Source: Pseudomonas solani (GTDB lineage Bacteria > Pseudomonadota > Gammaproteobacteria > Pseudomonadales > Pseudomonadaceae). Taken from it: a DNA stretch of 64,000 nt. Below, in pieces: positions 1 through 7,183 of the stretch (position 1 is the first letter of the stretch; each line of letters starts with the position of its first letter). The notes under the pieces are model-generated. The model did not search any database and was not told the DNA's origin. It saw only the letters and a list, made by a program, of their open reading frames with translations. The stretch is from assembly GCF_026072635.1 (NCBI RefSeq), contig NZ_AP023081.1, positions 4,832,501-4,896,500 of the forward strand, in the 5' to 3' direction. Position numbers and translations under genes: made by a program.

Positions 1-154
1 CATATGCCCGAACCTTCTCAATGGTTCGGTAATGGACGCCGTACTGGTCGGCGAGCTGGCGCGCGGTGAGTCGGTAGCCGGCGGCGCGGATCTGGCGCAC
101 CTGGTCCGGCGTCAGCACCGCACATGGGCGGGCGGGGTTGTTCGGTCTGGCCAT
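1..154 (-). CDS. Small helix-turn-helix protein, partial (3' end outside window)
   Basis: The first 51 codons of a leftward gene are visible; the rest runs off the left edge. An AGGA ribosome site lies just upstream of the ATG at 154. The protein starts MARPNNPARP and then shows a helix-turn-helix-like stretch (LTARQLADQYGVHYRTIEKV) of the kind seen in small phage HTH and homing-endonuclease-associated proteins. It is the most distal visible gene of the leftward early operon. Function is unknown; DNA binding is inferred only from the HTH-like pattern. Confidence 0.55.
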   Translation of the reverse strand, partial: MARPNNPARPCAVLTPDQVRQIRAAGYRLTARQLADQYGVHYRTIEKVRAY

Positions 155-234
155 GGTTTCCTCGGGGCGAGCCGGCCCTGGCCGCGGCTGGCGCGGCAGG
201 GCGAGGAGGGAGGGGCCGCCCGAGTGGGCGGCGG

Positions 235-1962
235 TTACGCGGCCTGGCTGGTGCTGGGCTGGACGATGGCGCCGCTCTCGATCCAGTAGGAGGCGATCGC
301 CGCCGGCAGCTTGGCGGGCGGCTCCTTCAGCGTGCCGCACAGCACCACCGAGTCGATGGCCTTGATCTTCGCCAGCTCCAGGAGCAGGCCCAGCAGTTGG
401 CTGCGGGATTTCAGGTCCAGCACATCGAACCGGTCCAGCAACACCATGCGCAGCTCGGACAGCTGAGCGATGGCCAGGGCCACCAGGGTGTCGACGCGCC
501 AGCGCTCCGACTCGGACAGCAGGCCGTAGGCGCGGTCGCCGTAGGTCAGCGCCATGTCGTTGCCGATCACCACCGGCCGCCATTTGGCCAGGCGGGCCAG
601 GATGGCGAGCGAGTCGTTGACCGGTGCCAGAGCCTCGCCGAGCAGCTTCGCGGGGATGCCGGCAGGGGCCAGGGCGTCGCCGATCAGCGACCAGGCGACG
701 ACGTCCGCATGGTGCCGCGCGGCCTTGTCGATCACGGCCTGGCGGTCGGCGATAGCTCGGGCCACCTCCTGCAGCGCCTCGACCTTGGCGCGCAGCGCGT
801 CGCGCTGCTGGCGCAGCTCGTTGATCGCCTGCTCTGCGGTCTCGATCGCCTCCGCCGACACCTCTGCGGCCAGTTCGGCCTTCAGCTCCTTGATCTGCTT
901 GACTGCGGCCTCGGAACTGGCGACATCGCGCAGGCTGTTGTCGATCGCGCGCATGGCGCTTTGCAGGTAGCCCTCGTATTCCGCGACACGCTTTGCCGCT
1001 TCAGCTGCATCTGCGCCAGGGACAGTGGGCAGCTTCATCAGTTTGCCGTCCTCCATCACCAGCAGCTCGCTGCAGCACGGGCACTTCATCGCGGTTGCGG
1101 CGCTGGCGGCCTGCTCGGCTTCAATCAGCTTCTGCGACCACTCCAGCTGGCGCTTCCGGTCTTCCTCCAACTTCACGGTACGGCGCGCGAGCAAGTCGGC
1201 CTCGGGCACCAACTCGGCGACCTTGGCCTGGCGCTGCGCGTTGTTCTGCGCGTTGGCGCGGTGGCCACCCAGCGCCTCCTGCGCGTCGGCCAGGTCCTGC
1301 TCGACCTGCTGCAGCTGGTTCTGGCTGTTGGCCAGGTCCTGCTGGTCGACGGAAGTGGCCGGCAGCTCCGGTTCCCAGCCGTCGGCCTTCACTTCGCCCC
1401 ACACCTCGCCGGTGACACCACGCCATGCGCCCTTGGCGTCGGTGGCGCGGGCCTTGGCGTCCTCGCTGGCGGCGGGGAATCCCGACAACAGCAGCGGCTT
1501 GATCGTCGCCACCTTGTCAGGCTGCGCGCCCAGTTCCAGCAGGCGCTTCTCGATCAGGTCCGGGGTCGCCTTGCAGTTGGTGAGCTGGAACAGCAGCCGG
1601 CGGCGATCGTCGGCGCTGCCGGTGGCGAACAGCGTCGAGTCCAGCACATAGGGCAGGTACTGCGCGCCGGCCGGCAGGTGCTCGCCGTGGTCGCCGCTGG
1701 GCAGCTTCATTTCGCCCATCTGCTCGCCGTCGGCCCAGATTGCAGCGCGGCCGCGCTTGGCACCCTCGCTGACCAGCTGGGCCAGGTCTTTCTTCTTCGC
1801 CACACGACGGGGCTTGCCGAGCAGCGCCATGCTCACGGCGTCGCCCAGGCTGGACTTGCCAGCGCCATTCGGGCCGGCAACCAGGGTGATTGGGGTACGC
1901 AGCGCCAGGTCGGCGCTACGCAAGCCCAGGACGTTCTCTACCAGGATTCGGTCCAGGTGCAT
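235..1962 (-). CDS. SbcC/Rad50-like AAA ATPase (phage recombination accessory)
   Basis: A 575-residue P-loop ATPase. The N terminus has a Walker A motif GPNGAGKSS (residues 30-38), as in SbcC/RecF-type ATPases. The middle (about 205-420) is rich in Glu, Gln, Ala and Leu with coiled-coil character, and CPCC at 294-297 resembles the zinc hook of Rad50/SbcC. The C-terminal part contains a leucine-rich LRMVLLDRFDVLDL segment where Walker B is expected, with D-R in place of the usual D-E. It lies 6 bp downstream of the FtsK-gamma-like gene in one operon with an annealing protein and a nuclease. I infer a role in DNA end processing or phage recombination. It is shorter than host SbcC (about 1000 residues). 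Confidence 0.75.
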   Translation of the reverse strand: MHLDRILVENVLGLRSADLALRTPITLVAGPNGAGKSSLGDAVSMALLGKPRRVAKKKDLAQLVSEGAKRGRAAIWADGEQMGEMKLPSGDHGEHLPAGAQYLPYVLDSTLFATGSADDRRRLLFQLTNCKATPDLIEKRLLELGAQPDKVATIKPLLLSGFPAASEDAKARATDAKGAWRGVTGEVWGEVKADGWEPELPATSVDQQDLANSQNQLQQVEQDLADAQEALGGHRANAQNNAQRQAKVAELVPEADLLARRTVKLEEDRKRQLEWSQKLIEAEQAASAATAMKCPCCSELLVMEDGKLMKLPTVPGADAAEAAKRVAEYEGYLQSAMRAIDNSLRDVASSEAAVKQIKELKAELAAEVSAEAIETAEQAINELRQQRDALRAKVEALQEVARAIADRQAVIDKAARHHADVVAWSLIGDALAPAGIPAKLLGEALAPVNDSLAILARLAKWRPVVIGNDMALTYGDRAYGLLSESERWRVDTLVALAIAQLSELRMVLLDRFDVLDLKSRSQLLGLLLELAKIKAIDSVVLCGTLKEPPAKLPAAIASYWIESGAIVQPSTSQAA

Positions 1963-1968
1963 GATGGG

Positions 1969-2991
1969 TCACTCCAGGGTGATCGGAACTTCGGGTTGAT
2001 CGTCGGCCTCTTCCGGGGCCGCGGGCTCTTCGCTGCTGGTCACGGCGATGTCCGGCGTACGCGCATCCAGCAGCGGATGGTTGCCCTTGTCGTCCGGCTC
2101 ACCGACCACACCCGCATCACGCAGACGAGCGATCAGGGCCTCGGCCTGGTCCTGGCCGATGGCGAGGCGCATCTGCAACCAGGAGATGCTTCCTCCAGCG
2201 TCCTCGCGCACGATGGCTTCGGCCTGCGCGTAGAGGTCGTCGGCCTGCTCCTCGGGGGTGTGCAGCGGCTCGGGCTCCTGCTCGTGGCCGGCGGGCGGCG
2301 GGATAAGCACGTCGCGCGCGCCGTTGGAGTTCGGCGCGGTGACCAGGCCTTCGCGCTCCATGCGCTCGATCAGGCGAGCGGCGCGGTTGTAGCCGACCGT
2401 GAACTTCCGCTGGACCGCAGAGATGGTCGCGCGCCGGGTTTCGCTGATGACGCGGACAACGTCCTGGTACAGGGGATCGTCGCCATCCGAGATGTCGTCG
2501 TCGCGACCGCGCAGGTCCAGGCCGCCAAGGATCTCGCTGGCCGGCAGTGCCAGGGTTTTCTGGTCGCGATCGGGGACGATGTCGTCCATCGCCTCTTCGT
2601 AGTCGTTCGGCGCGATCACCAGCAGGCACAGCTTCCCGGCGGAGTCGGTGAGAGCGTGTTTGCTCGGCTCGTGCGCATCGACCTTGGCGGTGATCGTCAG
2701 CGTTTTCGCTTCGACCTTGATGGACTTCATCTCGACTTGCACGTGCTCCACGTCGCGGGTGCTGATGGTGCGAATTGCGACCGTCGCCGCGTCACGTGCG
2801 GCGTCGGTCAAGCGGTCGATCACTTCCTGCTGCGTGGACTCGTTCAGGCTGCTGTAGGCCGCCTTGAGGTTGCGCAGTTCGCCCAGGCAAGCGGCTACCA
2901 GGTCGTGGACCAGCAGCTCGTGGGCGAGCTCGCTGGGATACAGGCCCATGCTGCGGGCACGGTCGATGATGCTGCGGTGTTCGATCTTCAT
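1969..2991 (-). CDS. Phage protein with two FtsK-gamma-like winged-helix domains
   Basis: 340 residues. Residues 172-230 (DPLYQDVVRV..., YNRAARLIERMEREGLV) closely resemble the FtsK gamma winged helix that recognises KOPS DNA. A second, more diverged copy spans about 250-300 (DDLYAQAEAIV..., QAEALIARLRDAGVVGEP). There is no FtsK motor domain. The N-terminal 170 residues are unrecognised and include a possible beta-rich segment at 85-130. The C terminus is acidic. It sits between the putative annealing/nuclease genes and the SbcC-like ATPase. DNA binding is likely; the biological role is unknown. The ATG at 2991 has an AGGAG upstream. Confidence 0.7.
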   Translation of the reverse strand: MKIEHRSIIDRARSMGLYPSELAHELLVHDLVAACLGELRNLKAAYSSLNESTQQEVIDRLTDAARDAATVAIRTISTRDVEHVQVEMKSIKVEAKTLTITAKVDAHEPSKHALTDSAGKLCLLVIAPNDYEEAMDDIVPDRDQKTLALPASEILGGLDLRGRDDDISDGDDPLYQDVVRVISETRRATISAVQRKFTVGYNRAARLIERMEREGLVTAPNSNGARDVLIPPPAGHEQEPEPLHTPEEQADDLYAQAEAIVREDAGGSISWLQMRLAIGQDQAEALIARLRDAGVVGEPDDKGNHPLLDARTPDIAVTSSEEPAAPEEADDQPEVPITLE

Positions 2992-3003
2992 GGGGTGGGG
3001 CTC

Positions 3004-3204
3004 CTATTGGGCGGCGATGCGCTCCAGCTGCTGGAGCTGGGAGTCGCTGAGGTAGGTGTGGGGGCCATAACGCTTGAAGGTGTCGCGGAGGTCGGCGGTG
3101 AACTGCTCGTCCCAGTCGCCTTGGGCGACTATCTCGGCGGCGCAGAGCAGGGCGTTGAACTCCTCGACACGGTCGAAGCGCTCTTCAACCGTGCGGGATG
3201 CCAT
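3004..3204 (-). CDS. Small hypothetical protein (66 aa)
   Basis: A 66-codon ORF starting MASRTVEERFDRVEEFNALL, placed 5 bp after the preceding gene and 12 bp before the next, all on the same strand, so it is very likely translated as part of the early operon. It is mostly helical and charged, with a Tyr/Gly-containing middle (FKRYGPHTYLSD). I recognise no family. The ATG at 3204 is chosen because the frame upstream runs into the end of the neighbouring gene. Confidence 0.55.
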   Translation of the reverse strand: MASRTVEERFDRVEEFNALLCAAEIVAQGDWDEQFTADLRDTFKRYGPHTYLSDSQLQQLERIAAQ

Positions 3205-3209
3205 GGGGA

Positions 3210-4004
3210 TTACTCGAGAACCAGGTCGCCGCCTTCCGGCTCGTCGTCCTGCTGCTGGGGCTCGTCGGCCGCAGCAGCGGCAGGCGCTGGTGCCTCGGGC
3301 TCGGCGTCCAGGATTTCGCCGGTTTCCATGTCCACCACCGGGCCCGGGGCGGTGTCGCGCAACGAATCGAGATCGACGCTGAAGCTTCCGTCGTTGCTGC
3401 GCTGCGCGTCGTAGGTGTCGCGGATTTCCTCCTCGGTCACCAGGCCCATGCCGAGGTCCGGCGCGTAAGCGCGTTGCCAGAAGGCCGCCGATCGGTAGAT
3501 AAACATCTGGTCGGCCATGGTCATCCACTTGCTGCCCGACTTGCTGGACCAGCCCTCGGCCTTGACCATCGCCCAGTCGACGACGATCCCATCCAAGCGC
3601 TCACCGGTTTCGCGCTCGATCGCCCAGGCGCGGCAACCGTAGTCGTCCTTTCCCTTGGTGCCGACCCACTCATAGCGGAGCGTGCTGTATCGGCCGCAGG
3701 TGTTCACGGTGGCGATCAGGAACTTGCTGGACCAGCCCGGCGTACCGTGCACGACATACAGGTTCTGCATCACCATCAGCGGGTTGGCGCCAATGCGCCG
3801 CGCCATGTCCAGGGCGATCATGCAGTTCGGCAGGTTGCCCTGGTAATGCTTGGGCACCAGGTTGGAGCTGGAGAAGGCTTTCGCGATGCGCTGCATCAGT
3901 TCGAAGCCCTGCAGGTCGAAGAAGCTCATTGCCACGGGCGGTTGGTGGTGAGCAGCAGCGAGCTGTTGCTGTTGCAGGCCTTGAAGCGTTTGGGTCTGGG
4001 TCAT
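3210..4004 (-). CDS. Putative ssDNA-annealing recombinase (RecT/Red-beta-like)
   Basis: 264 residues from the ATG at 4004. The core includes LVPKHYQGNLPNCMIALDMA and a following stretch on MVMQNLYVVHG and PGWSSKFLIATVN, a phage family I associate with RecT/Red-beta-type annealing proteins; the NLYVVHG stretch resembles the strand order around Bet's VYAVYD motif. The C terminus is a low-complexity Ala/Pro/Glu tail ending DLVLE. It is directly downstream (8 bp) of a RecB-like nuclease, the normal exonuclease plus annealase pairing. The name rests on remembered family similarity and context, so the specific activity is an inference. Confidence 0.6.
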   Translation of the reverse strand: MTQTQTLQGLQQQQLAAAHHQPPVAMSFFDLQGFELMQRIAKAFSSSNLVPKHYQGNLPNCMIALDMARRIGANPLMVMQNLYVVHGTPGWSSKFLIATVNTCGRYSTLRYEWVGTKGKDDYGCRAWAIERETGERLDGIVVDWAMVKAEGWSSKSGSKWMTMADQMFIYRSAAFWQRAYAPDLGMGLVTEEEIRDTYDAQRSNDGSFSVDLDSLRDTAPGPVVDMETGEILDAEPEAPAPAAAAADEPQQQDDEPEGGDLVLE

Positions 4005-4012
4005 GGTGAGCC

Positions 4013-4816
4013 TCAGTCGTGGTAGGGGCAGGTGGACCAGCGCGGGCAGTAGCGGGCGCTGCAGAGGTTGCTCTGGGGGTTCGGGGGAAACAGGCCGGTG
4101 CGGAACATGTCGGCGGCAAACTGGATCAGCCCGGGCGCTGCGTCGGTGCCCACCATCAGCTCGCGCGCGCCCTCGACCTCGGCGGTGGCAGCCTCGGGCC
4201 GGCCCTTGGTCTTCAGGCCGATGATTTCGGCCGGTGCTGTGGTCGCATGCCCGGTGGTGTGCTGGTAGAGCAGCTCGTAAGTGCCCAACTGAGGCTTGTG
4301 CCCCCTGGTCTTCGCCACTCCATCGACGACCGCGCTGGTGCCGGTCTTCACGTCGGCGATGCCGGTGCCGTACTCGTTGCGCTTGATGCGCGCTCGGTCG
4401 AGGGTGCCGGTCAAGCGGACGATGACCCCGCCGCCGCAATCGATCTCCAGCGGCTTCGTCTCCAACTCCACGGCCACGAAGTCGTAGCGGGGGCTGATGT
4501 CGGTGCAGTACCTAGTCAGCAGGGCGAGGCCGGTGCTTTCCGCCTGCTTCAGCGTGATGTCGGCGCCGCGCCAGTCGACTTCCCGGTCCGGGTTCTGCAG
4601 CGCGTCAACCAGGTGGGCGGCGGCGTCGAAGGGCGTCAGCGGCTGGCCGGTGACCCGGGCGATATCGAACGCGGCGGTGCCGGCGTGAATCGCAGTGCCC
4701 AGCAGGGCGCGCGGGCTGCTCGGCGATCGCATGCCCAGCAGGTGCACGCCCTCCCATTTGTAGGCGCAGTCGAACAGCGAGCCCCACGAGGAGGCCCGCA
4801 CGGTGGTGATGGACAT
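4013..4816 (-). CDS. PD-(D/E)XK exonuclease, Cas4/RecB-like with Fe-S cysteines
   Basis: 267 residues. The nuclease core shows GTLD (Asp140) and the DVK pair Asp155/Lys157 in IADVKTG, matching RecB-type motifs II and III; a Q-containing helix (HKPQLGTYELLY) follows, as in the QhxxY motif. Cys17 plus Cys252, Cys257 and Cys263 at the extreme C terminus form the Cas4/AddB-type four-cysteine set that holds a 4Fe-4S cluster. Paired with the downstream annealing protein, it probably supplies the 5'-3' resection for phage recombination, the role played by lambda Exo. Confidence 0.82.
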   Translation of the reverse strand: MSITTVRASSWGSLFDCAYKWEGVHLLGMRSPSSPRALLGTAIHAGTAAFDIARVTGQPLTPFDAAAHLVDALQNPDREVDWRGADITLKQAESTGLALLTRYCTDISPRYDFVAVELETKPLEIDCGGGVIVRLTGTLDRARIKRNEYGTGIADVKTGTSAVVDGVAKTRGHKPQLGTYELLYQHTTGHATTAPAEIIGLKTKGRPEAATAEVEGARELMVGTDAAPGLIQFAADMFRTGLFPPNPQSNLCSARYCPRWSTCPYHD

Positions 4817-4820
4817 TGGA

Positions 4821-4970
4821 TTACCTCTGCCGGGTATAAGCGGTGGCCGGCTGCTCGGCGGTGATCTCGCCGCCGAGGGAGATGACGACCAGCAGGCCGG
4901 TGAACAGGGCGAGGGCGGCCAGAGCGCCGCGCCAGATGACGAAGCGCCGGGCGCGTTGGTAGCGGGTCAT
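4821..4970 (-). CDS. Small single-pass membrane protein (49 aa)
   Basis: 49 codons, start ATG overlapping the upstream stop as ATGA, so translation is probably coupled. A basic N terminus (MTRYQRARRF) precedes one hydrophobic helix (ALAALALFTGLLVVISL), giving an expected N-in, C-out topology with a short polar tail. No family recognised. Early leftward phage operons often contain such tiny membrane proteins; function not assignable from sequence. Confidence 0.5.
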   Translation of the reverse strand: MTRYQRARRFVIWRGALAALALFTGLLVVISLGGEITAEQPATAYTRQR

Positions 4971-5209
4971 GGGGTGCACCACTCGCTTCCGCCGCAGTAG
5001 TTGCCTTCTTCGGAGTACTCCCCCGCCATCGCCGGCCATTCGTAAGGCTGTTCGCAGCGGCGGCAGCATGCGGACCAGCTGCCGTCCTTCATTAGCTCCA
5101 GGCCCTCGGGCCCACGACCCTGCAGGTACTCGTTTCGCAGGTTGCGCTCGATGCGGCTCTCGCGCTTTCGGCGGGCCGCGGCCAGGGCTTCCAGGTCGCG
5201 CTTATCCAT
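4967..5209 (-). CDS. Small Cys-rich, possible zinc-binding protein (80 aa)
   Basis: 80 residues from the ATG at 5209, preceded by GAGGTG. The N-terminal half is basic and helical (RDLEALAAARRKRESRIERN). The C-terminal half has paired cysteines, CCRRC and then YCGGSEWC, consistent with a small zinc-binding fold. The start overlaps the stop of the 44-residue gene upstream and its stop overlaps the next start, so it lies in a tightly coupled chain. Function unknown. Confidence 0.5.
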   Translation of the reverse strand: MDKRDLEALAAARRKRESRIERNLRNEYLQGRGPEGLELMKDGSWSACCRRCEQPYEWPAMAGEYSEEGNYCGGSEWCTP

Positions 5210-5336
5210 GACGCACCTCGCAATACCAGACCCCACCAATGCGCATGGGGAAGCGGATGAAGTCGGCCGGCGCCGAAGCGCCGCGACGTTTTGCAGTGGC
5301 CATCAGCAGGGCCAGGCTGTTGTGTTGGAGGCTCAC
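5202..5336 (-). CDS. Tiny coupled ORF with GTG start (44 aa)
   Basis: A 44-codon frame whose GTG start overlaps the TGA of the upstream gene as GTGA, and whose TAA lies inside the first codons of the downstream gene. The product is basic in the middle (ATAKRRGASAPADF) and ends IGGVWYCEVRHG. An in-frame ATG at 5303 is an alternative start giving 33 residues. Support is the perfect overlap on both sides and absence of any other gene in this gap. No family recognised. Confidence 0.4.
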   Translation of the reverse strand: MSLQHNSLALLMATAKRRGASAPADFIRFPMRIGGVWYCEVRHG

Positions 5337-5629
5337 CGGTCCGTCTCCTTGCGGACCTGGGCGTCGATCGCCTCGGCGACCGCGTCGTGCAGGGGCTCGG
5401 CGATCAGCTGGACGCTCTGCTTGCCGAGGAAGCGCGGGTAGGTGTCCAGCAGCGGCAGCAGGTTGCTCCAGAACTCCTTGCGCTGAGCCTTCGGAGCATC
5501 GGCCATGATTTCCTCCAGGCGCTCCCAGTCGATGTCGTCGCGGAGCTGGTCGGAGCGCAGGTCTTGCGCCAGACGGCGGTCGTAGTCGCGGTTGATCTGG
5601 TGCTGGTGAGCGATGGCGGTCATGGCCAT
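5333..5629 (-). CDS. Hypothetical early protein (98 aa), first gene of leftward operon
   Basis: 98 residues, MAMTAIAHQH..., starting at 5629 with GAGGAC upstream. The frame is open further upstream but that part reads through the terminator region and lacks a ribosome site. Acidic and helical, with no recognised domain. It is the first gene after the PL leader and its intrinsic terminator, so its expression, and that of all the leftward genes, should depend on read-through or antitermination. Confidence 0.55.
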   Translation of the reverse strand: MAMTAIAHQHQINRDYDRRLAQDLRSDQLRDDIDWERLEEIMADAPKAQRKEFWSNLLPLLDTYPRFLGKQSVQLIAEPLHDAVAEAIDAQVRKETDR

Positions 5630-5724
5630 GGTCGTGTCCTCGCTGGTGTGCCTGCAGTTGGCAGCACTCGTGCGCCCCGCTTGGTGCCGGTGGGCGCGGG
5701 GGTGAGTGCTCTCAACTGGAGGCG

Positions 5725-5750
5725 AAAAAAAGCCCCGGTGTGAGCGGGGC
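5725..5750 (-). terminator. Intrinsic terminator at end of the PL leader
   Basis: Read leftward, GCCCCG (5750-5745) pairs with CGGGGC (5737-5732) around a 7-nt loop and is followed by seven T. It lies upstream of the first leftward gene and downstream of PL, so it would stop transcripts before the operon unless they are modified. Confidence 0.75.
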
Positions 5751-6057
5751 AAGGTGTGGAGCAGCAGGTGATGCGGAGGGGCCGCATCGGTGGACGGTCC
5801 GGCTCTCAGCCGTGGCGCAGGTGCGCCGCCGAACCGCCCACCGATACAGCCCCGGCGCCGTAGCGCCAGGGTTGGTGAATCTGGCCGCTGTTACTTCCTG
5901 CGCCACCTGCGGCTGGGCGCTGTGCTCCTGTCGGTCCCGCTGGACAAACCATTGCGGGGCAGGGGGTAGAGAGCTCATCTCGTGAGCCCACTCAATTCGC
6001 TGAGTCCCGGGCTAGCCGGCGATTACCCGGCTTGTCACGGTCCGTGTTCAGACCGTG
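5751..6057 (-). ncRNA. Structured PL leader RNA, candidate antitermination or attenuation element
   Basis: This 300-nt stretch has no convincing gene. The predicted leftward transcript starts near 6056 and passes through consecutive inverted repeats: 6036-6057 (7-bp stem), 6014-6032 (6-bp), 5990-6005, 5973-5987, 5854-5867, 5814-5827 and 5770-5788 (7-bp). A longer-range pairing of 5788-5793 with 5839-5844 encloses a GGCT/AGCC hairpin and the 5814-5827 hairpin as a junction. The leader ends in the terminator at 5725-5750. HK022 put RNA is the known precedent for cis-acting leader hairpins giving antitermination; the same role here is inference. Confidence 0.5.
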
Positions 6058-6062
6058 GTTAA

Positions 6063-6091
6063 ATAATCACGTAATGTGTTTGATCTGTCAA
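6063..6091 (-). promoter_or_regulatory. PL, leftward early promoter
   Basis: Read leftward: -35 TTGACA (6091-6086), 17-bp spacer, -10 GATTAT (6068-6063). The predicted start is near 6056. CI operators cover the promoter on both sides of the -35, and the first leader hairpin begins at the predicted start site. Confidence 0.75.
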
Positions 6092-6105
6092 ACACGTTTC
6101 GTGAT
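6066..6105. promoter_or_regulatory. OL: two inverted CI/Cro operators
   Basis: Two near-identical sites face each other: ATCACGTAATGTGTTTGA (6066-6083) and, on the opposite strand, ATCACGAAACGTGTTTGA (6105-6088). Matching sites occur between cI and cro at 7235-7251 and 7214-7229, which ties this element to the same repressor. Confidence 0.7.
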
Positions 6106-6122
6106 TTATTTTCGCCAGGACG

Positions 6123-6149
6123 AAAAAAAGCCCGCAGTGGGCGGGCTTT
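6123..6149 (-). terminator. Leftward terminator after the DUF1654 gene
   Basis: Stem GCCCGC (6130-6135) with GCGGGC (6141-6146), extended by A/T pairs, followed leftward by seven T. It separates the small SOS gene from PL and should stop leftward read-through from the immunity region. Confidence 0.75.
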
Positions 6150-6165
6150 GGAAAGGGCTGAGGGA

Positions 6166-6414
6166 TCAGTGTCGTTCGATGAACCAACCCACATGCACGC
6201 TTCCATCCGCGCGAGGGGTCAGGCGAACACCCGGAGCCTCGCGGATTTCTTCCATCAGTTGCTCCCAGGCGATCTGGGTGTCTGCGGGCTCGCGCGAAAT
6301 CACTATTTGGTGCTCGATCCTGGCGCGGGGAGTGCTCACCAGAGCCTGTACGCGCCGCGCAAGGTCGAGATAGCTCTGGTAGTCGGGCTCATGCTGGTAC
6401 TGCGCATGCAACAT
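6166..6414 (-). CDS. DUF1654-family small protein under LexA control
   Basis: 82 residues from the ATG at 6414, chosen because GGAGAT lies 8 bp before it; an upstream in-frame ATG at 6426 has no ribosome site. The pattern of a helical N terminus (LARRVQALVSTPRA), a central WEQLMEEI helix and a final strand (VRLTPRADGSVHVGW) resembles the Pseudomonas DUF1654 family as I remember it. It has its own promoter with a perfect LexA box and its own terminator. Function unknown; SOS-induced expression during prophage induction is inferred. Confidence 0.65.
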   Translation of the reverse strand: MLHAQYQHEPDYQSYLDLARRVQALVSTPRARIEHQIVISREPADTQIAWEQLMEEIREAPGVRLTPRADGSVHVGWFIERH

Positions 6415-6429
6415 AGGGATCTCCATATA

Positions 6430-6470
6430 CTGTATGAATAAACAGTATTTCCTATAATAGCCGATGGCAA
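6430..6470 (-). promoter_or_regulatory. LexA-regulated promoter upstream of DUF1654 gene
   Basis: A LexA box CTGT-N8-ACAG sits at 6430-6445. Read leftward, -35 TTGCCA (6470-6465), 17-bp spacer and -10 TACTGT (6447-6442) place the -10 inside the box, so bound LexA would block the promoter directly. Confidence 0.7.
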
Positions 6471-6482
6471 TAGGCAGGAACG

Positions 6483-6508
6483 AAAAAGCCCCGCAAGAGC
6501 GGGGCTTT
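6483..6508 (-). terminator. Leftward terminator after cI
   Basis: GCCCCGC (6488-6494) pairs with GCGGGGC (6499-6505) around AAGA, with five T following leftward. It lies 15 bp past the repressor stop codon. Confidence 0.75.
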
Positions 6509-6522
6509 CGGGCGTCTCGATG

Positions 6523-7176
6523 TCAGATGTATCTGCGCCTGGACTCGACGACAACGCCCACAAGGCGGCAGTTTCCGTTGATTTCGATCAACGGGTATGT
6601 GGGGTTCAAGGGCTTTAGGAAGGACCGGCCGCCATCGCGCACCAGCTGCTTGAAGTTCGCCTTGTCGTCGTTCACGAGCTTGGCGATCACCAGATGTCCT
6701 GGCCGGGGCTCGATCCCAGTATCCACCAGGACCATGCTGCCTTCCGGGAAGCTCTCCCCATATTGCGCGGTCATCGAGTCCCCATCCACGCGGAGCCAGA
6801 AGCAGGGCCCCTTGCCCATGTAGTCGCTGACGATGTGCTCGTCTTCCGCGCCTGGCTCGAAGGGTTGGACTGCATCCCCCCACAGGCCGGCCGAAACGGA
6901 GCTAAGGACAGGGTAGCGGTACGAGCGATCAGCCGGGGCGACGACCTGTGCGTTGCCTCCTGCTTCCTTCGAGTCGCCTTCGCCGAGAAGCACGGCGATC
7001 GACACGCCCAGGGCCGAAGACATTTTTTCAAGGTCATCCAGGCCCGGCTCTCGCAGATTCTTCTCGTAGTTCCCCACGCGCGATTGAGAACCCCACCCGC
7101 AGGCCATGGCTAGGGCCTTCTGGGAGAGTCGTTTGAGGCTGCGGTAATGGGCGATGCGTTCGCCAAGAGTATTCAT
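6523..7176 (-). CDS. cI: CI-like repressor, HTH plus S24 autopeptidase
   Basis: 217 residues from the ATG at 7176. The N-terminal XRE helix-turn-helix spans roughly 5-60 (LGERIAHYRSLKRLSQKALA). The C-terminal S24/LexA-type peptidase has an Ala96-Gly97 cleavage site in SVSAGLWG, catalytic Ser134 in GDSMT and catalytic Lys176 in ANFKQL. This makes it a RecA-cleavable repressor, so the prophage should be SOS-inducible. A -10 (TACAAT, 7189-7184) ends about 8 bp before the ATG, so the PRM transcript is probably leaderless like lambda cI. It should bind the operators at 6066-6105 and 7214-7251. Confidence 0.9.
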   Translation of the reverse strand: MNTLGERIAHYRSLKRLSQKALAMACGWGSQSRVGNYEKNLREPGLDDLEKMSSALGVSIAVLLGEGDSKEAGGNAQVVAPADRSYRYPVLSSVSAGLWGDAVQPFEPGAEDEHIVSDYMGKGPCFWLRVDGDSMTAQYGESFPEGSMVLVDTGIEPRPGHLVIAKLVNDDKANFKQLVRDGGRSFLKPLNPTYPLIEINGNCRLVGVVVESRRRYI

Positions 7177-7183
7177 GCTGCAG

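Noticed and set aside
124..3414. A 1096-codon open frame on the plus strand opposite the early operon
   Set aside because: It is antisense to several overlapping genes with motifs and ribosome sites; high GC and strong codon bias on the minus strand keep the opposite frame open.
5712..5985. Overlapping 81-88-codon frames on both strands in the PL leader
   Set aside because: No ribosome site, atypical composition, and the sequence is dominated by palindromes and a terminator; a structured RNA explains it better.
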